A DNA stretch of 64,000 bases. Source: Lachnospiraceae bacterium. Lineage in GTDB: Bacteria > Bacillota > Clostridia > Lachnospirales > Lachnospiraceae. The position numbers were made by a program, and so were the translations under genes. The notes under the pieces are model-generated. The model saw only the letters and a list, made by a program, of their open reading frames with translations, made no database searches and was not told the origin of the DNA. Location: positions 1-64,000 of the forward strand of contig JAEEXG010000005.1 in the NCBI GenBank assembly GCA_016291405.1. Direction: 5' to 3'. Positions within the stretch are counted from its first letter, which is position 1. The number at the start of each line of letters is the position of its first letter. Below are positions 19,985-29,714 of this stretch, in pieces.

Positions 19985-20509
19985 TTATTTTCCGGGATAG
20001 GTGATTGCAGAATAAAGCGGGATGTCTTTAAGCTGCTTTCTTCCTTCAAGTCCTGCAAGCTCCATCATAACAACAACGCCTGTAACCACTCCGCCTAAAG
20101 ACTCGATAAGCTCTACCATTGCTTTTGTGGTGCCGCCTGTAGCGATAAGGTCGTCTACAATAAGGACTTTCTGTCCGGGTTTAATGGAATCTTTGTGCAT
20201 TTCAATAACTGCTGTGCCGTATTCCAAAGCGTATTCCTTTGAAACTGTTTCACAGGGAAGTTTACCCTTCTTTCTTATTAAAACGAAGGGTTTATGGTTA
20301 ATATATGCTAAGGGTGTGCCAAAAATGAAGCCTCTTGATTCGGGGCCAACCACCACATCATAATCTACATCTTTAGTAAGTTCCTGCATTGTATCAATTG
20401 CAAGGTGCAAACCGTCTGCATCCTGCAAAACGCTCGTAATGTCTCTGAAAATGATGCCCTTTTCGGGAAAATCAGGTATGCTTCTGACATAATCTTCAAG
20501 TTTTTTCAT
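19985..20509 (-). CDS. apt: Adenine phosphoribosyltransferase
   Basis: Purine salvage enzyme converting adenine plus PRPP to AMP. The PRPP-binding loop VLIVDDLIATGGTTKA is near residue 115-130, and the opening IPDFPEKGIIFRDIT is diagnostic. Read as 174 residues from the ATG at 20509, because GGAGG lies eight bases upstream; a TTG at 20524 overlaps that site and is rejected. First gene of a leftward run apt-rsh-MBL-hemZ-hisS. Linking AMP salvage with (p)ppGpp metabolism is a recurring arrangement. Confidence 0.95.
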   Translation of the reverse strand: MKKLEDYVRSIPDFPEKGIIFRDITSVLQDADGLHLAIDTMQELTKDVDYDVVVGPESRGFIFGTPLAYINHKPFVLIRKKGKLPCETVSKEYALEYGTAVIEMHKDSIKPGQKVLIVDDLIATGGTTKAMVELIESLGGVVTGVVVMMELAGLEGRKQLKDIPLYSAITYPGK

Positions 20510-20694
20510 TACATTATCCTCCAAATTACGTATATCTTAATATATCATCATTAACGACAAATACTTAAATATTATATAATCGTTTATTTGGTTAGTAAAG
20601 AAGAAAAAAGCACAGAAATAAAAGATAAAAAGAGCAACAAAAATATGGTGATAGTGTATACTTAGAATTAAAGAAATTTTACGGAGTTAAATTA

Positions 20695-22425
20695 ATGAAA
20701 AAGCTTTTAAAGTATCTAAAACCTTATACAAAGGAATGCATAATCGCTCCCGCATTTAAAATGCTTGAGGCGCTTTTTGAATTATATGTGCCTTTGGTTA
20801 TGACAAAGATCATTGACGAAGGCATAAAGGCAGGAAACAAAACCGTCATATATAAAAACGGCGGCGTGCTGGTGCTCTTAGGACTCATCGGTCTTTTGTG
20901 CGCACTTATCGCCCAGTTCTTTGCCGCAAAAGCAGCCATCGGCTTTTCAAAAGCCTTAAGGAACTCTTTGTATGACAGAATTTTAGGATTTTCCCACGAA
21001 AGTCTTGAAAAAGAAGGTACTTCATCTTTAATCACCAGAATGACTAACGATATAAACACCCTTCAAAACGGTGTAAACATGGTGTTAAGACTTTTCTTAA
21101 GGTCTCCCTTTATCGTGTTTGGCTCAATGATTATGGCCTTTACCATAAGCGTAAAAGCAGCCCTTATTTTTGTCATCGTAATTCCCGTTTTGTTTTTGGT
21201 GGTTTTATCAATCACCCTTATAACAATTCCCTTATATAAAAGGATTCAGAAATTCCTTGATGCTCTTACTTCTCACATAAGAGAAAACCTTACAGGTGCA
21301 AGAGTTATAAGAGCATTTTCAAAAAATGAGGAAGAAGAAAATGAATTTAGAAAAGATAACGATAAATTCTACTCTCTATCCCTTGTTACAGGAAGAATAT
21401 CAACTCTCTTAAATCCCCTTACACTAATCATAGTGAATGTGGGAATGGTAGTTTTACTGTCAACCGGAGCCTACGAAGTAAATAGCGGGGCTCTTACAAA
21501 CGGTATGCTTTATGCCCTTGTAAACTACATGTCTCAGATTCTTATTGAACTTGTGAAGCTTTCAAATCTGTTTATTACCATTAACCGCTCTTTGGCATCC
21601 GCTTCAAGAATCGAAGAAACCCTTGAGACAAAAGAAACCCTTTTGGATGAAGGAAAGCTTTCCGCCAAGGAATTAAATAAAAGTTTTGATAATCTCATTT
21701 CTTTTAAGAACGTAGATTTTACCTATCCAAACGCCATGGACGCTTCTTTAAAGAATATAAACATAGATATAAAGGAAGGTGAAACCATAGGTATTATCGG
21801 TGCCACAGGCTCAGGAAAAACAAGCATATCAAATTTGCTTATGCGTTTTTATGATGTAAGTCGTGGCGAAATCCTTTATAAAGAAGAAAACATTAAAAAC
21901 CTTACTCTCTCATCCTTAAGAAGAGAGTTTTCAATTGTGCCGCAAAAAGCAGAGCTTTTTAGCGGTAAGCTAAGAGAAAACTTATCCCTTGGAAATAAAA
22001 ATGCAAGTGATGAGCAAATGATTGAGGCATTAAAGACTGCCGAAGCCTATGACTTTGTAAAGGATAAGGGCGCAGGCCTTGATCTTGAAATAAGGGAAGG
22101 GGGCTCCAATCTTTCGGGCGGTCAAAAGCAAAGGTTATGCATTGCAAGAGCTTTGGTGAAGGAAAGCCCTGTTCTTATTATGGACGATTCTTTCAGCGCC
22201 CTAGACTATGCAACGGATGCCAGACTTCGAGAAAACCTAAAGAAACTAAAAAAGACTGTAATCATTATTTCACAAAGAATCATATCCACCATGCATGCCG
22301 ATAAAATAATCGTCCTTGATGACGGAGTGATTGATTCAATCGGCACCCACGAGGAATTGCTTAAAACATCTTCTTTATATAAAGAAATATGTGATTCACA
22401 AAATACGGAAGGAGCGTCACTATGA
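20695..22425 (+). CDS. ABC exporter half-transporter with degenerate ATPase site (subunit 1)
   Basis: Half-transporter with an N-terminal six-helix exporter domain (about residues 1-310) and a C-terminal ATPase. Walker A GATGSGKTS is near 369 and signature NLSGGQKQR near 475. Walker B reads VLIMDDSFSALD: the catalytic Glu is replaced by Asp. The switch histidine is replaced by Gln in IIISQRI. This is the pattern of the degenerate-site partner of heterodimeric exporters such as TM287/288 or BmrC/D, so its cognate site is probably non-hydrolytic. ATG start with ACGGAG upstream. Overlaps the second subunit by ATGA. Substrate unknown; drug or lipid export are the family roles. Confidence 0.92.
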   Translation: MKKLLKYLKPYTKECIIAPAFKMLEALFELYVPLVMTKIIDEGIKAGNKTVIYKNGGVLVLLGLIGLLCALIAQFFAAKAAIGFSKALRNSLYDRILGFSHESLEKEGTSSLITRMTNDINTLQNGVNMVLRLFLRSPFIVFGSMIMAFTISVKAALIFVIVIPVLFLVVLSITLITIPLYKRIQKFLDALTSHIRENLTGARVIRAFSKNEEEENEFRKDNDKFYSLSLVTGRISTLLNPLTLIIVNVGMVVLLSTGAYEVNSGALTNGMLYALVNYMSQILIELVKLSNLFITINRSLASASRIEETLETKETLLDEGKLSAKELNKSFDNLISFKNVDFTYPNAMDASLKNINIDIKEGETIGIIGATGSGKTSISNLLMRFYDVSRGEILYKEENIKNLTLSSLRREFSIVPQKAELFSGKLRENLSLGNKNASDEQMIEALKTAEAYDFVKDKGAGLDLEIREGGSNLSGGQKQRLCIARALVKESPVLIMDDSFSALDYATDARLRENLKKLKKTVIIISQRIISTMHADKIIVLDDGVIDSIGTHEELLKTSSLYKEICDSQNTEGASL

Positions 22426-24149
22426 ATAAAAAAGAAATTTACAAACGCATAATGAAGCTCGTATCTTCCCACAGCTTTCTTTTAATAATATCCATAATCC
22501 TTTCGATACTGTCGGTACTATCCGCATTGTATATGCCTGTGTTAACGGGACGTGCCATTGATGCCTGCATAGATAAGGGAATGGTTGACTTTGAAAGTAT
22601 AAAACATAATCTTTTTCTGTTTGTTATAGCCCTTTTAATAAATGGCCTGTCAACTTTCTTTATGTCCTTAATAAACAACAAAGTTACATTTAAAATTGTA
22701 AGAGATTTAAGGAACAAACTTTTTGATAAAATACACAAGCTTCCCGTTGTGTACCTTGATTCAAGGGGTCGAGGCGACATTTTAAGCCGTATTATTTCAG
22801 ACGTTGAAAGATTAAGCGATGGATTGCTTCTTGGCTTTTCTCAATTGTTTACAGGTGTATTTACCGTTATTGCAACCCTTGTTTTTATGGCAATAATTAA
22901 TCCCTGGCTTGCGCTTACTGTGCTTATTCTTACACCTATTTCCTTGGTGGTAGCATCATTTATTTCAAGAAAGACCTACAAGCACTTTTCAAGGCAGGCT
23001 TCCTTACAGGGCGGACTTACTTCTTTTATAAATGAAACCGTAAGTTCTCAAAGACTTATAACCGCCATGGATGCTAAAGACATTAAATCTAAGGCCTTTA
23101 AAGAAAAGAACGAAGAATTTGCAAAAGTTAACCTTAAGGCACTCTTCTACAGTTCCACCACCAATCCTTCCACAAGATTTGTTAACGGTCTTGTGTATAC
23201 AAGTGTTGGAGTCTTTGGAGGATTGCTTGGAATTAAAGGCGTAATAAGTGTAGGTACTTTGGTAGCCTTCTTAAGCTACGCTACCCAATATACAAAGCCT
23301 TTTAACGAAATATCGGGCGTTATAACAGAATTTCAAAACGCCATAGCCTGTGCAGGAAGAATATTTGATTTTCTTGAAGCTAAAGAAAGCATTGACCTTT
23401 TAACGGATGAAAGCCCTGTTAAGGACCTTACCGGAGATATTTCAATAAACAATCTTTCCTTTAGCTATGATAAGACAAAGAAACTCTTATACGATATTTC
23501 CTTCCACGTAAATAAAGGCGAGCACATAGCAATCGTTGGCCCCACAGGATGCGGAAAGACTACATTTATTAACTTACTTATGAGGTTTTACGAGCCTGAC
23601 GGCGGAGAAATACTCTTTGATAATGAAGTTTCTTACTCGATTAAAAAGAGCACTCTCAGAAAAAATATAGGATTTGTGCTTCAGGATACCTGGGTTAAGA
23701 ATGCTACGATTGCAGAAAACATCGCCTTCGGAAAGCCCGGTGCCACAAGAGAAGAAATAATAGATGCAGCTAAAAAGAGTCATGCCCACAGCTTTATTTC
23801 AAAGCTTGAAAAGGGATATGATACTGTGGTTAATCAGGAAGCCACCAATTTAAGTGCGGGCCAAAAGCAGCTTCTTTGTATAGCAAGAGTAATGCTTGCC
23901 CTCCCTCCTATTTTGATTTTGGACGAAGCTACTTCTTCAATCGATACAATGACGGAGCAAAGAATCACCAAGGCCTTCGAAGCTTTAATGGAAGGACGCA
24001 CAAGCTTTATTGTGGCTCACCGCCTGTCAACAATTAAAAACGCCGATCTTATTTTGGTTATGAAAGACGGAAACATAATAGAACAAGGAACTCACGAAGA
24101 GCTCCTTGTCAAGAAAGGTTTCTATTATTCTATGCTTCACCAAAACTAA
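22422..24149 (+). CDS. ABC exporter half-transporter with canonical ATPase site (subunit 2)
   Basis: Partner of the preceding gene, 575 residues, with six membrane helices followed by an ATPase. Walker A GPTGCGKTT is near 373. The signature is LSAGQKQL, Walker B LILDEATSSID has the catalytic Glu, and the switch histidine is present in FIVAHRLST. Paired with the degenerate first subunit it should form a heterodimer with one full catalytic site. AGGAGCGTCACT precedes its ATG, and the overlap with subunit 1 suggests coupled translation. Its stop overlaps that of the convergent sensor kinase, with no terminator between. Confidence 0.93.
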   Translation: MNKKEIYKRIMKLVSSHSFLLIISIILSILSVLSALYMPVLTGRAIDACIDKGMVDFESIKHNLFLFVIALLINGLSTFFMSLINNKVTFKIVRDLRNKLFDKIHKLPVVYLDSRGRGDILSRIISDVERLSDGLLLGFSQLFTGVFTVIATLVFMAIINPWLALTVLILTPISLVVASFISRKTYKHFSRQASLQGGLTSFINETVSSQRLITAMDAKDIKSKAFKEKNEEFAKVNLKALFYSSTTNPSTRFVNGLVYTSVGVFGGLLGIKGVISVGTLVAFLSYATQYTKPFNEISGVITEFQNAIACAGRIFDFLEAKESIDLLTDESPVKDLTGDISINNLSFSYDKTKKLLYDISFHVNKGEHIAIVGPTGCGKTTFINLLMRFYEPDGGEILFDNEVSYSIKKSTLRKNIGFVLQDTWVKNATIAENIAFGKPGATREEIIDAAKKSHAHSFISKLEKGYDTVVNQEATNLSAGQKQLLCIARVMLALPPILILDEATSSIDTMTEQRITKAFEALMEGRTSFIVAHRLSTIKNADLILVMKDGNIIEQGTHEELLVKKGFYYSMLHQN

Positions 24150-26524
24150 TTCTTTTGCTTATTATCGATTTTACCCATGTATCCTATGGGCAATAAATCT
24201 AATAACATTTCATTAAGTTGTTTAACCTGGATGGGCTTTGACAAGTATGCGTCAAAGCCTGTATCCATAAATTCATCTTTTATATCGCCGTATGCATTTG
24301 CCGTAACGATGGCAACCTTCACATCTTTGCTTGCATAATCGGAAGCCCTTAAGTTTTTAAAGGTTTCCATACCATCCATTTCAGGCATTAAATGGTCCAT
24401 TAAAATAAGGTCATACTTAATATGCTTACACTTTTCAAGACATTCCATTCCGCTTGAAGCAGTCTCGATATTCATCTTAGAATTCTTTAAAAGTCCCTTT
24501 ATAACAGACAAGTTAACCTTACTGTCATCCACTATCAATATCTTAGCATCGGGAGCCATGAAGACTTCATCAACTCCTCTTTCTTCTTCCGTTAAAGAAG
24601 CACTATCCAAAGGTCCCATTTCATCATGTCCCACAGGCTTTATGGGGATAACAATGGTAAATGTGGAGCCTTTCTTAAACTCACTTTCAACATTGATTGA
24701 ACCGTTCATTAATTCAACCAGATATTTTGTTATGCTAAGTCCAAGACCGGTACCTTCGATATTTCTGTTCTTCTTTTCATTTACTCTTGTAAATGAACTA
24801 AAGATTGAATCAAGGTTTTCTTTCTTTATACCCTGTCCAGTATCCTGGACGCTTATTCTCATGCAAAGGTCCAAATCATCGTTATAAACCTTGTTTATTG
24901 TGTATGTGACGCTTCCTGTTTCAGTATACTTAATGGCATTGGTTAAAATGTTTATGATAATCTGCTTGATTCTTACATCATCCGCATAAATCATCTTAGG
25001 AAGCTTTGGATCTATATGCTTTATAAATTCAAGCTTTTTATCCTTAACTCTCTTATCAACGATATTAATGGTATCCAAAATCATATCCGCAGTATTAAAT
25101 TCAACAGGATTTAAAGCAAGGTCTCCCGCTTCTGCTTTTGAGAAATCAAGAATATCGTTTATAAGGTTTAAAAGCATGCTGCCCGAATATTCTATTGCCT
25201 GAGAATACTGGGTAATGTTTGCTTCCTTGCTTTCTCTCTTTATAAGCTCATTCATACCAAGAACCGCATTTAAAGGAGTTCTTATTTCATGAGAAAGCTG
25301 GGCAAAAAGCTTATCCTTTGCAAGTCTTTCATATTCAGCTTTGTTCTTTTGAGCATTAACATTTTCTATATTGTTGATGGTGTAAATCAAAGTTGCAATT
25401 AACAAGAACACAACCCCGATACATACAAAAGGTCCGGTAGAATCAAGTATGTCTATAACATTGACCAAAAGATGGCCCAGGCCTCCTATCAAAAGGAAAA
25501 TAACAATACCAAGAATTACCATATAGTAATTGGTTAAAAGACCTGCCTTTGCATCCTTATACATGTTAATTCCCGTAATGATCAAGTACGCAACCGCCGT
25601 AATCAAAACAAGCCATAGAGTGTTAAGCATTTCCATTATTCCGGAAAAGACAACCGCAGGGATAAAGAATAAAAGTAAAAGCGAACATATGGACATAATC
25701 TTATAGGCTTTGTGATATCGCTTACCGGTTATTTCATCCGAAAAGAAAATGATGGCAGTCAGGATTAATGGAAGGGTGAAATATGAATTAACACCAAGAG
25801 CCGATATATTTTTGGCAAAAAGCTGCCTTATTTGGGATTCGGAAATAACCAAGATTCCTATTTCAAATAAAATCCAGCCCATAAATTCAAGGGCATGATT
25901 TGCCTTATACCTGTTATAAAGGAATACGCCCACCAGCACCACAACAATACCTATAAGCATCATAAATACGCCCACAAAAGCTTCGAACATGTTCTTATGG
26001 GTTATCTGATACCAAATATTAAATTCATCTCCGTAGTATATGGGATTAATAGTGCCGTAGAAGGACGTGGGGGAAGACAATTCAACTCTTAAGGTTTTAC
26101 CCCTGTCTCCTCTTTCCATAGGGCAAAGAACAAAGGCACTAGCTGTGGCATTTCCAAAAAGGCTCTCATCGGAAAGATCGTACTTTTTCCTTAGTTTTCC
26201 GTCCACGTAGAAAAAAACTTCCTGCTGGGAAGATCGGATGTAGATATATGTAGAATCAATCACAAAACTGGGAATTCGTGTTTCTAAGACAACTTTTTCG
26301 CCTTTTTTAACATCGGTTACTTTACACGGAATTTCAATGGGGACTTTTTTCTCTTCACCATAAACTCTCTGCCAGTTGCTTGAAAAATTGATTGGTTTAT
26401 TAATCGGCACAGTGCTTACTTTATTTACATTAAACTGCTCAAGCAATACAATTACGCATAAAAAGAGCACGCAAAAGTAATAAAGTATTTTTATGTCAGT
26501 TTTCCCGGGCTTTGAATTCTCCAT
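24146..26524 (-). CDS. Hybrid sensor histidine kinase with 7TM-type sensor and receiver domain
   Basis: Read as 792 residues. Order: TM helix (about 10-32), an extracytoplasmic beta-rich domain (about 35-195, resembling the jelly-roll part of 7TMR-DISM sensors), about seven membrane helices (195-390), HisKA with LSHEIRTPLNAVLG (His near 411), HATPase with N box NILTNAIKY, DTGQGIKK and GTGLGLS, then a receiver domain ILIVDDSKVN with phospho-Asp in DLILMDHLMPEMDG near 708. No output domain, so a separate regulator or Hpt protein must relay the signal. TAGGAGAAAAG sits before the ATG at 26524; an upstream ATG at 26566 has no site. The ligand is unknown. Confidence 0.88.
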   Translation of the reverse strand: MENSKPGKTDIKILYYFCVLFLCVIVLLEQFNVNKVSTVPINKPINFSSNWQRVYGEEKKVPIEIPCKVTDVKKGEKVVLETRIPSFVIDSTYIYIRSSQQEVFFYVDGKLRKKYDLSDESLFGNATASAFVLCPMERGDRGKTLRVELSSPTSFYGTINPIYYGDEFNIWYQITHKNMFEAFVGVFMMLIGIVVVLVGVFLYNRYKANHALEFMGWILFEIGILVISESQIRQLFAKNISALGVNSYFTLPLILTAIIFFSDEITGKRYHKAYKIMSICSLLLLFFIPAVVFSGIMEMLNTLWLVLITAVAYLIITGINMYKDAKAGLLTNYYMVILGIVIFLLIGGLGHLLVNVIDILDSTGPFVCIGVVFLLIATLIYTINNIENVNAQKNKAEYERLAKDKLFAQLSHEIRTPLNAVLGMNELIKRESKEANITQYSQAIEYSGSMLLNLINDILDFSKAEAGDLALNPVEFNTADMILDTINIVDKRVKDKKLEFIKHIDPKLPKMIYADDVRIKQIIINILTNAIKYTETGSVTYTINKVYNDDLDLCMRISVQDTGQGIKKENLDSIFSSFTRVNEKKNRNIEGTGLGLSITKYLVELMNGSINVESEFKKGSTFTIVIPIKPVGHDEMGPLDSASLTEEERGVDEVFMAPDAKILIVDDSKVNLSVIKGLLKNSKMNIETASSGMECLEKCKHIKYDLILMDHLMPEMDGMETFKNLRASDYASKDVKVAIVTANAYGDIKDEFMDTGFDAYLSKPIQVKQLNEMLLDLLPIGYMGKIDNKQKN

Positions 26525-26600
26525 CTTTTCTCCTATTCCGAAATAATTCCTATAAAATCGTATCAAACTCCCATTAAAAAAAACTAAACAACACTTTATA

Positions 26601-26627
26601 AAAAAAAGCGCATGCTAAGCATGCGCC
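26601..26627 (-). terminator. Rho-independent terminator after the Na/Pi cotransporter gene
   Basis: Minus-strand stem GCGCATGC with its complement (8 bp, 3-base loop) followed by eight Ts. It starts within ten bases of the stop of the Na/Pi cotransporter gene, and closes the leftward run from rimP. Confidence 0.9.
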
Positions 26628-26633
26628 ATTTTC

Positions 26634-28265
26634 TTACTTATTGTCGTGTAAAACCGAGAAAGCAATGTTTGTTGAGTGGTCTGCCACTCTTTCAAGCCCC
26701 GAAACAATGTCAGAGAAAATCATGCCGGCCTCAGGCGTACATTCGTTTCTTGTAAGTCTGTCCACATGGTTTTGCTGAAGTTCTCGCTCTTTATCATCAA
26801 TCTTTGCTTCCAAATCAACAATCCTGTCAAGATTGGTATCAAGACCGGTTTTAAACATCTGAGTGGATAATCTAAAGATTTCGTTTACCATATCAAGCAT
26901 GCATCCAAGCTCTGCCTGAGCTTCCTTAGAAATCGTAACTCCCGTTTCTATTCTGGTTCTTGCCGCATCCGCAACGTTCTCCGCATGGTCACCGATTCTT
27001 TCTATATCGTTAACAACATGGAAAAGCCCGCCGATTGACTTTAAGTCTTCGATAGGAAGTGTGGTCTGATTAATCTTTACAAGGTAATTGGTGATTGAGT
27101 GGTTAAGGAAGTTAATGTTTTCTTCTACCTTATAAACTTCATCAATATCATCCTGATCGAGTGTAATCAAAGCATTCATGGCGCGGTTTAAGTTTTCACC
27201 GGCTAAACTTGCCATACGGTCTACTTCGTTTATAACTTCAACAACAGCTGTTGCGGGGTTAAGCACTACGTTATCACCAATGTATTGAAGCTTGAAGTTT
27301 TCTCTGTATCCGACCTTTTCGTCTTCACCGGGAATAATTCGTGTGGTGAGTTTAACAATAGGTCCGATAAAGGGTGTCATTAAGATAACCTGAATTACCT
27401 TAATTGATAAGTGAGAAACAGCCACGATACGTCCTGCATCGTTTCCTGCAAGCTTACTCATAACTCTTACAAATCCATCTACGTCGAAAGCAAAGGTTAC
27501 ATACATTAAAACTGTACCTATAATGTTAAACAATATGTGAATCAATGCTGCTCTCTTTGCATCTTTCTTACCGTTTAAAGATGCCAAAAGGGCTGATGTA
27601 CATGCACCGATGTTAGAGCCAAGTGTTATGTACATACACATATCCAAACCGATAAGACCCTGATTTGCCAAAAGAACCATGATTGAAACAACAACGGATG
27701 AACTTTGCACAACCGCAGTTATTACAAGGCCAAGAATTACTGCAAACAAAGGATTCTTTATTGACGAAAATACATTCATGACTTCCGGAGATTCTCTCAT
27801 GAAGCCCATTGCAGCTGACATAGCACTTAAGCCCATAAACAAAATACCGAATCCAATGACGATTTCCGCAAATTTTTTGAGTTTGGATTTCTTACAGAAC
27901 ATAACGATTGCTACACCCGCAAACAAAATAAGGGGAGCAACCTTTTCTAACTTAAAAGAAACAAGAAGCGCCGTAACTGTGGTACCGATGTTGGAACCAA
28001 AGATAACACCCGCCGCCTGATAAAGATTCATAAGTCCCGAGTTAACGAAACTGACAACCATTACCGTACAAGCCGATGACGATTGGATAACGGCTGTAAA
28101 GAACAAGCCGACAAAAATACCCATAAACCGATTTGTGGTAAGCTTTTCAAGGATACTTCTTAACCTTGCACCTGCGAAAGCTTCAATACTGTCGCTCATT
28201 ACTCGCATGCCGTACAGGAAAAGCCCAAGTCCCCCGAGCAAACTCAATACAATAGCAAAATCCAT
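26634..28265 (-). CDS. Na/Pi cotransporter family protein with PhoU-like domain
   Basis: Membrane sodium/phosphate symporter of the NptA/YjbB type, 543 residues. Two inverted Na_Pi_cotrans repeats carry the duplicated QSSS motifs (VIQSSSACTV and VVQSSSVVVS). The C-terminal 190 residues are a PhoU-like helical domain (NDIERIGDHAENVADAA; GLERVADHSTNIA). ATG start with GAGAGGATAAAA upstream. Six bases after ribF, so it ends the translation operon; the linkage has no obvious functional reason. Phosphate uptake or export, and PhoU-type regulation, are family inferences. Confidence 0.9.
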   Translation of the reverse strand: MDFAIVLSLLGGLGLFLYGMRVMSDSIEAFAGARLRSILEKLTTNRFMGIFVGLFFTAVIQSSSACTVMVVSFVNSGLMNLYQAAGVIFGSNIGTTVTALLVSFKLEKVAPLILFAGVAIVMFCKKSKLKKFAEIVIGFGILFMGLSAMSAAMGFMRESPEVMNVFSSIKNPLFAVILGLVITAVVQSSSVVVSIMVLLANQGLIGLDMCMYITLGSNIGACTSALLASLNGKKDAKRAALIHILFNIIGTVLMYVTFAFDVDGFVRVMSKLAGNDAGRIVAVSHLSIKVIQVILMTPFIGPIVKLTTRIIPGEDEKVGYRENFKLQYIGDNVVLNPATAVVEVINEVDRMASLAGENLNRAMNALITLDQDDIDEVYKVEENINFLNHSITNYLVKINQTTLPIEDLKSIGGLFHVVNDIERIGDHAENVADAARTRIETGVTISKEAQAELGCMLDMVNEIFRLSTQMFKTGLDTNLDRIVDLEAKIDDKERELQQNHVDRLTRNECTPEAGMIFSDIVSGLERVADHSTNIAFSVLHDNK

Positions 28266-28271
28266 TCTTTT

Positions 28272-28814
28272 TTATCCTCTCAACATATTCTCGGCAGCCT
28301 CTAAATTTCCCGCTTTAATGGCCTCTCTTATACGGGTGGAAGAAATATCTTCGCCAAGATATTTTTTCTTTTCAAAAACTATTGTCTTTATATTCAATTC
28401 TTTTTCAAGGCTCATTAAAAGTGCCACATTACCACGGCCTTTGTATCCAAAGGATAAATCGGGGCCGCAATAAATTTCTTTTGCATGGAGCCTTTCTTTT
28501 AATACAACACGGGCAAATTCCTCGGGCTCACACCTTGCAGTAACATCATTTAAATCATATTCCACAAGATAATCTACCCCTAAAGACGCAAACACATCAC
28601 GTCTTTTTTCTTCGGAATAAATGCGTTCATTTTTGTTTAAAAAGTTTTCGGAAGCTAAGGAAAAGGTAAAAACAACGGATTTTAATGCGTCTTTATGCTT
28701 GGTCATTTCCTTAATAAGCATTTGATGCCCCGCATGTATTCCGTCGAACTTACCGATGGCAATCCTTGTGTCACCTTCATATGCTATTTCACTTAAGCCA
28801 TCTATAATTTCCAT
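28272..28814 (-). CDS. ribF: FAD synthetase (RibF-type) lacking the riboflavin kinase domain
   Basis: FMN adenylyltransferase of the RibF family, which makes FAD from FMN and ATP. The nucleotidyltransferase motif KFDGIHAGHQ is near residue 23-32 and SSTRIREAIKAGN near the end. Usual bifunctional RibF is about 310 residues, with a C-terminal riboflavin kinase starting with LGFPTAN-like sequence. Here the chain stops at 180 residues (NMLRG), six bases before the next ATG, so the kinase half is missing and not frameshifted. Position directly after truB is the normal ribF place. GGAGAATAG precedes ATG. Riboflavin phosphorylation must be done elsewhere. Confidence 0.85.
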   Translation of the reverse strand: MEIIDGLSEIAYEGDTRIAIGKFDGIHAGHQMLIKEMTKHKDALKSVVFTFSLASENFLNKNERIYSEEKRRDVFASLGVDYLVEYDLNDVTARCEPEEFARVVLKERLHAKEIYCGPDLSFGYKGRGNVALLMSLEKELNIKTIVFEKKKYLGEDISSTRIREAIKAGNLEAAENMLRG

Positions 28815-29714
28815 CTATTCTCCGATAAACATCTTAAAAGGTTTGAAGATTTTTAAAGAGTCTTCATAAGTATACAATCCAACAAACTCATTATCGTCGT
28901 TATATACTCTTACCGTTTCCCCATTTAAAACGCCTTCACAATCAAGCATTTCGGGGCTGAGTTTATTTCCGTTATCAAGTAATTTTCTAAATTGAGGAAT
29001 GATTTTTGCTTCTTTTTTATCCATAAAAGCAAAATCGGTAGGTGTCAAAGCTTTTAAAAGCTTTCCTTCATTCTTTAGGCCGGTTATTTCATCAAGAGTT
29101 AAAGCCTTATCTATCGTAAAGTTTCCAACCCTTGTTCTTTTAAGGCTTGTCATGCAGGCAAGCTCTCCGCATTTGGCCCCTATGTCTTCACAAAGGCTTC
29201 GAATATAAGTACCTTTGGAGCAGGCCACCTTTATTGTAACATAAGGATAGGAAATATCTATGGTCTCAATGCCGATAATTTCAACAAAAACGGGCTTTCT
29301 TTCTACTTCTTTACCATCTCTTGCAAGTTCATAGAGCTTTTTGCCGTTAATCTTCTTTGCAGAATACATAGGCGGATACTGATTGTATCCTCCTATAAAG
29401 GAATTGATGGAAGCCTTTAAGTCTTCTATTGAAACCTTAGGTTCTCTCTCTTCTAAAACCTTTCCCGATATATCCAAGGTGTCTGTTTTTTTCCCAAGTA
29501 CAAAAGTAGCGACATACTCTTTACTTTTGTCTGTAAGCATGTCGCATAATTTTGTTGCATTACCTGCGCAAACAGGAAGGACTCCTTCGGCGTCCGGGTC
29601 CAAGGTGCCGGTGTGACCGACTTTCTTTTGCCCTAAGATGCCACGCATGATGGCTACCACGTCGAAAGAGGTATATCCCTTTTGCTTGTATACATTAATA
29701 ATTCCGTTAATCAA
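28815..29714 (-). CDS. truB: tRNA pseudouridine(55) synthase TruB
   Basis: Makes pseudouridine 55 in the T-loop of tRNAs. Catalytic motif GHTGTLDPDAEGVLPV has the essential Asp near residue 40; YPPMYSAKKINGKKLYELAR and CSKGTYIRSLCEDIG follow, and a C-terminal PUA-like region ends the 299-residue chain. The start is TTG, overlapping the rbfA stop by eight bases, with AAGGGT upstream. Part of the nusA-infB-rbfA-truB-ribF order. Confidence 0.94.
   Translation of the reverse strand: MINGIINVYKQKGYTSFDVVAIMRGILGQKKVGHTGTLDPDAEGVLPVCAGNATKLCDMLTDKSKEYVATFVLGKKTDTLDISGKVLEEREPKVSIEDLKASINSFIGGYNQYPPMYSAKKINGKKLYELARDGKEVERKPVFVEIIGIETIDISYPYVTIKVACSKGTYIRSLCEDIGAKCGELACMTSLKRTRVGNFTIDKALTLDEITGLKNEGKLLKALTPTDFAFMDKKEAKIIPQFRKLLDNGNKLSPEMLDCEGVLNGETVRVYNDDNEFVGLYTYEDSLKIFKPFKMFIGE

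Noticed and set aside
20510-20694. Promoters for apt and the ABC exporter in the divergent gap
   Set aside because: TATAAT- and TATACT-like boxes are present on each strand, but no well spaced -35 partners, so no site was assigned.
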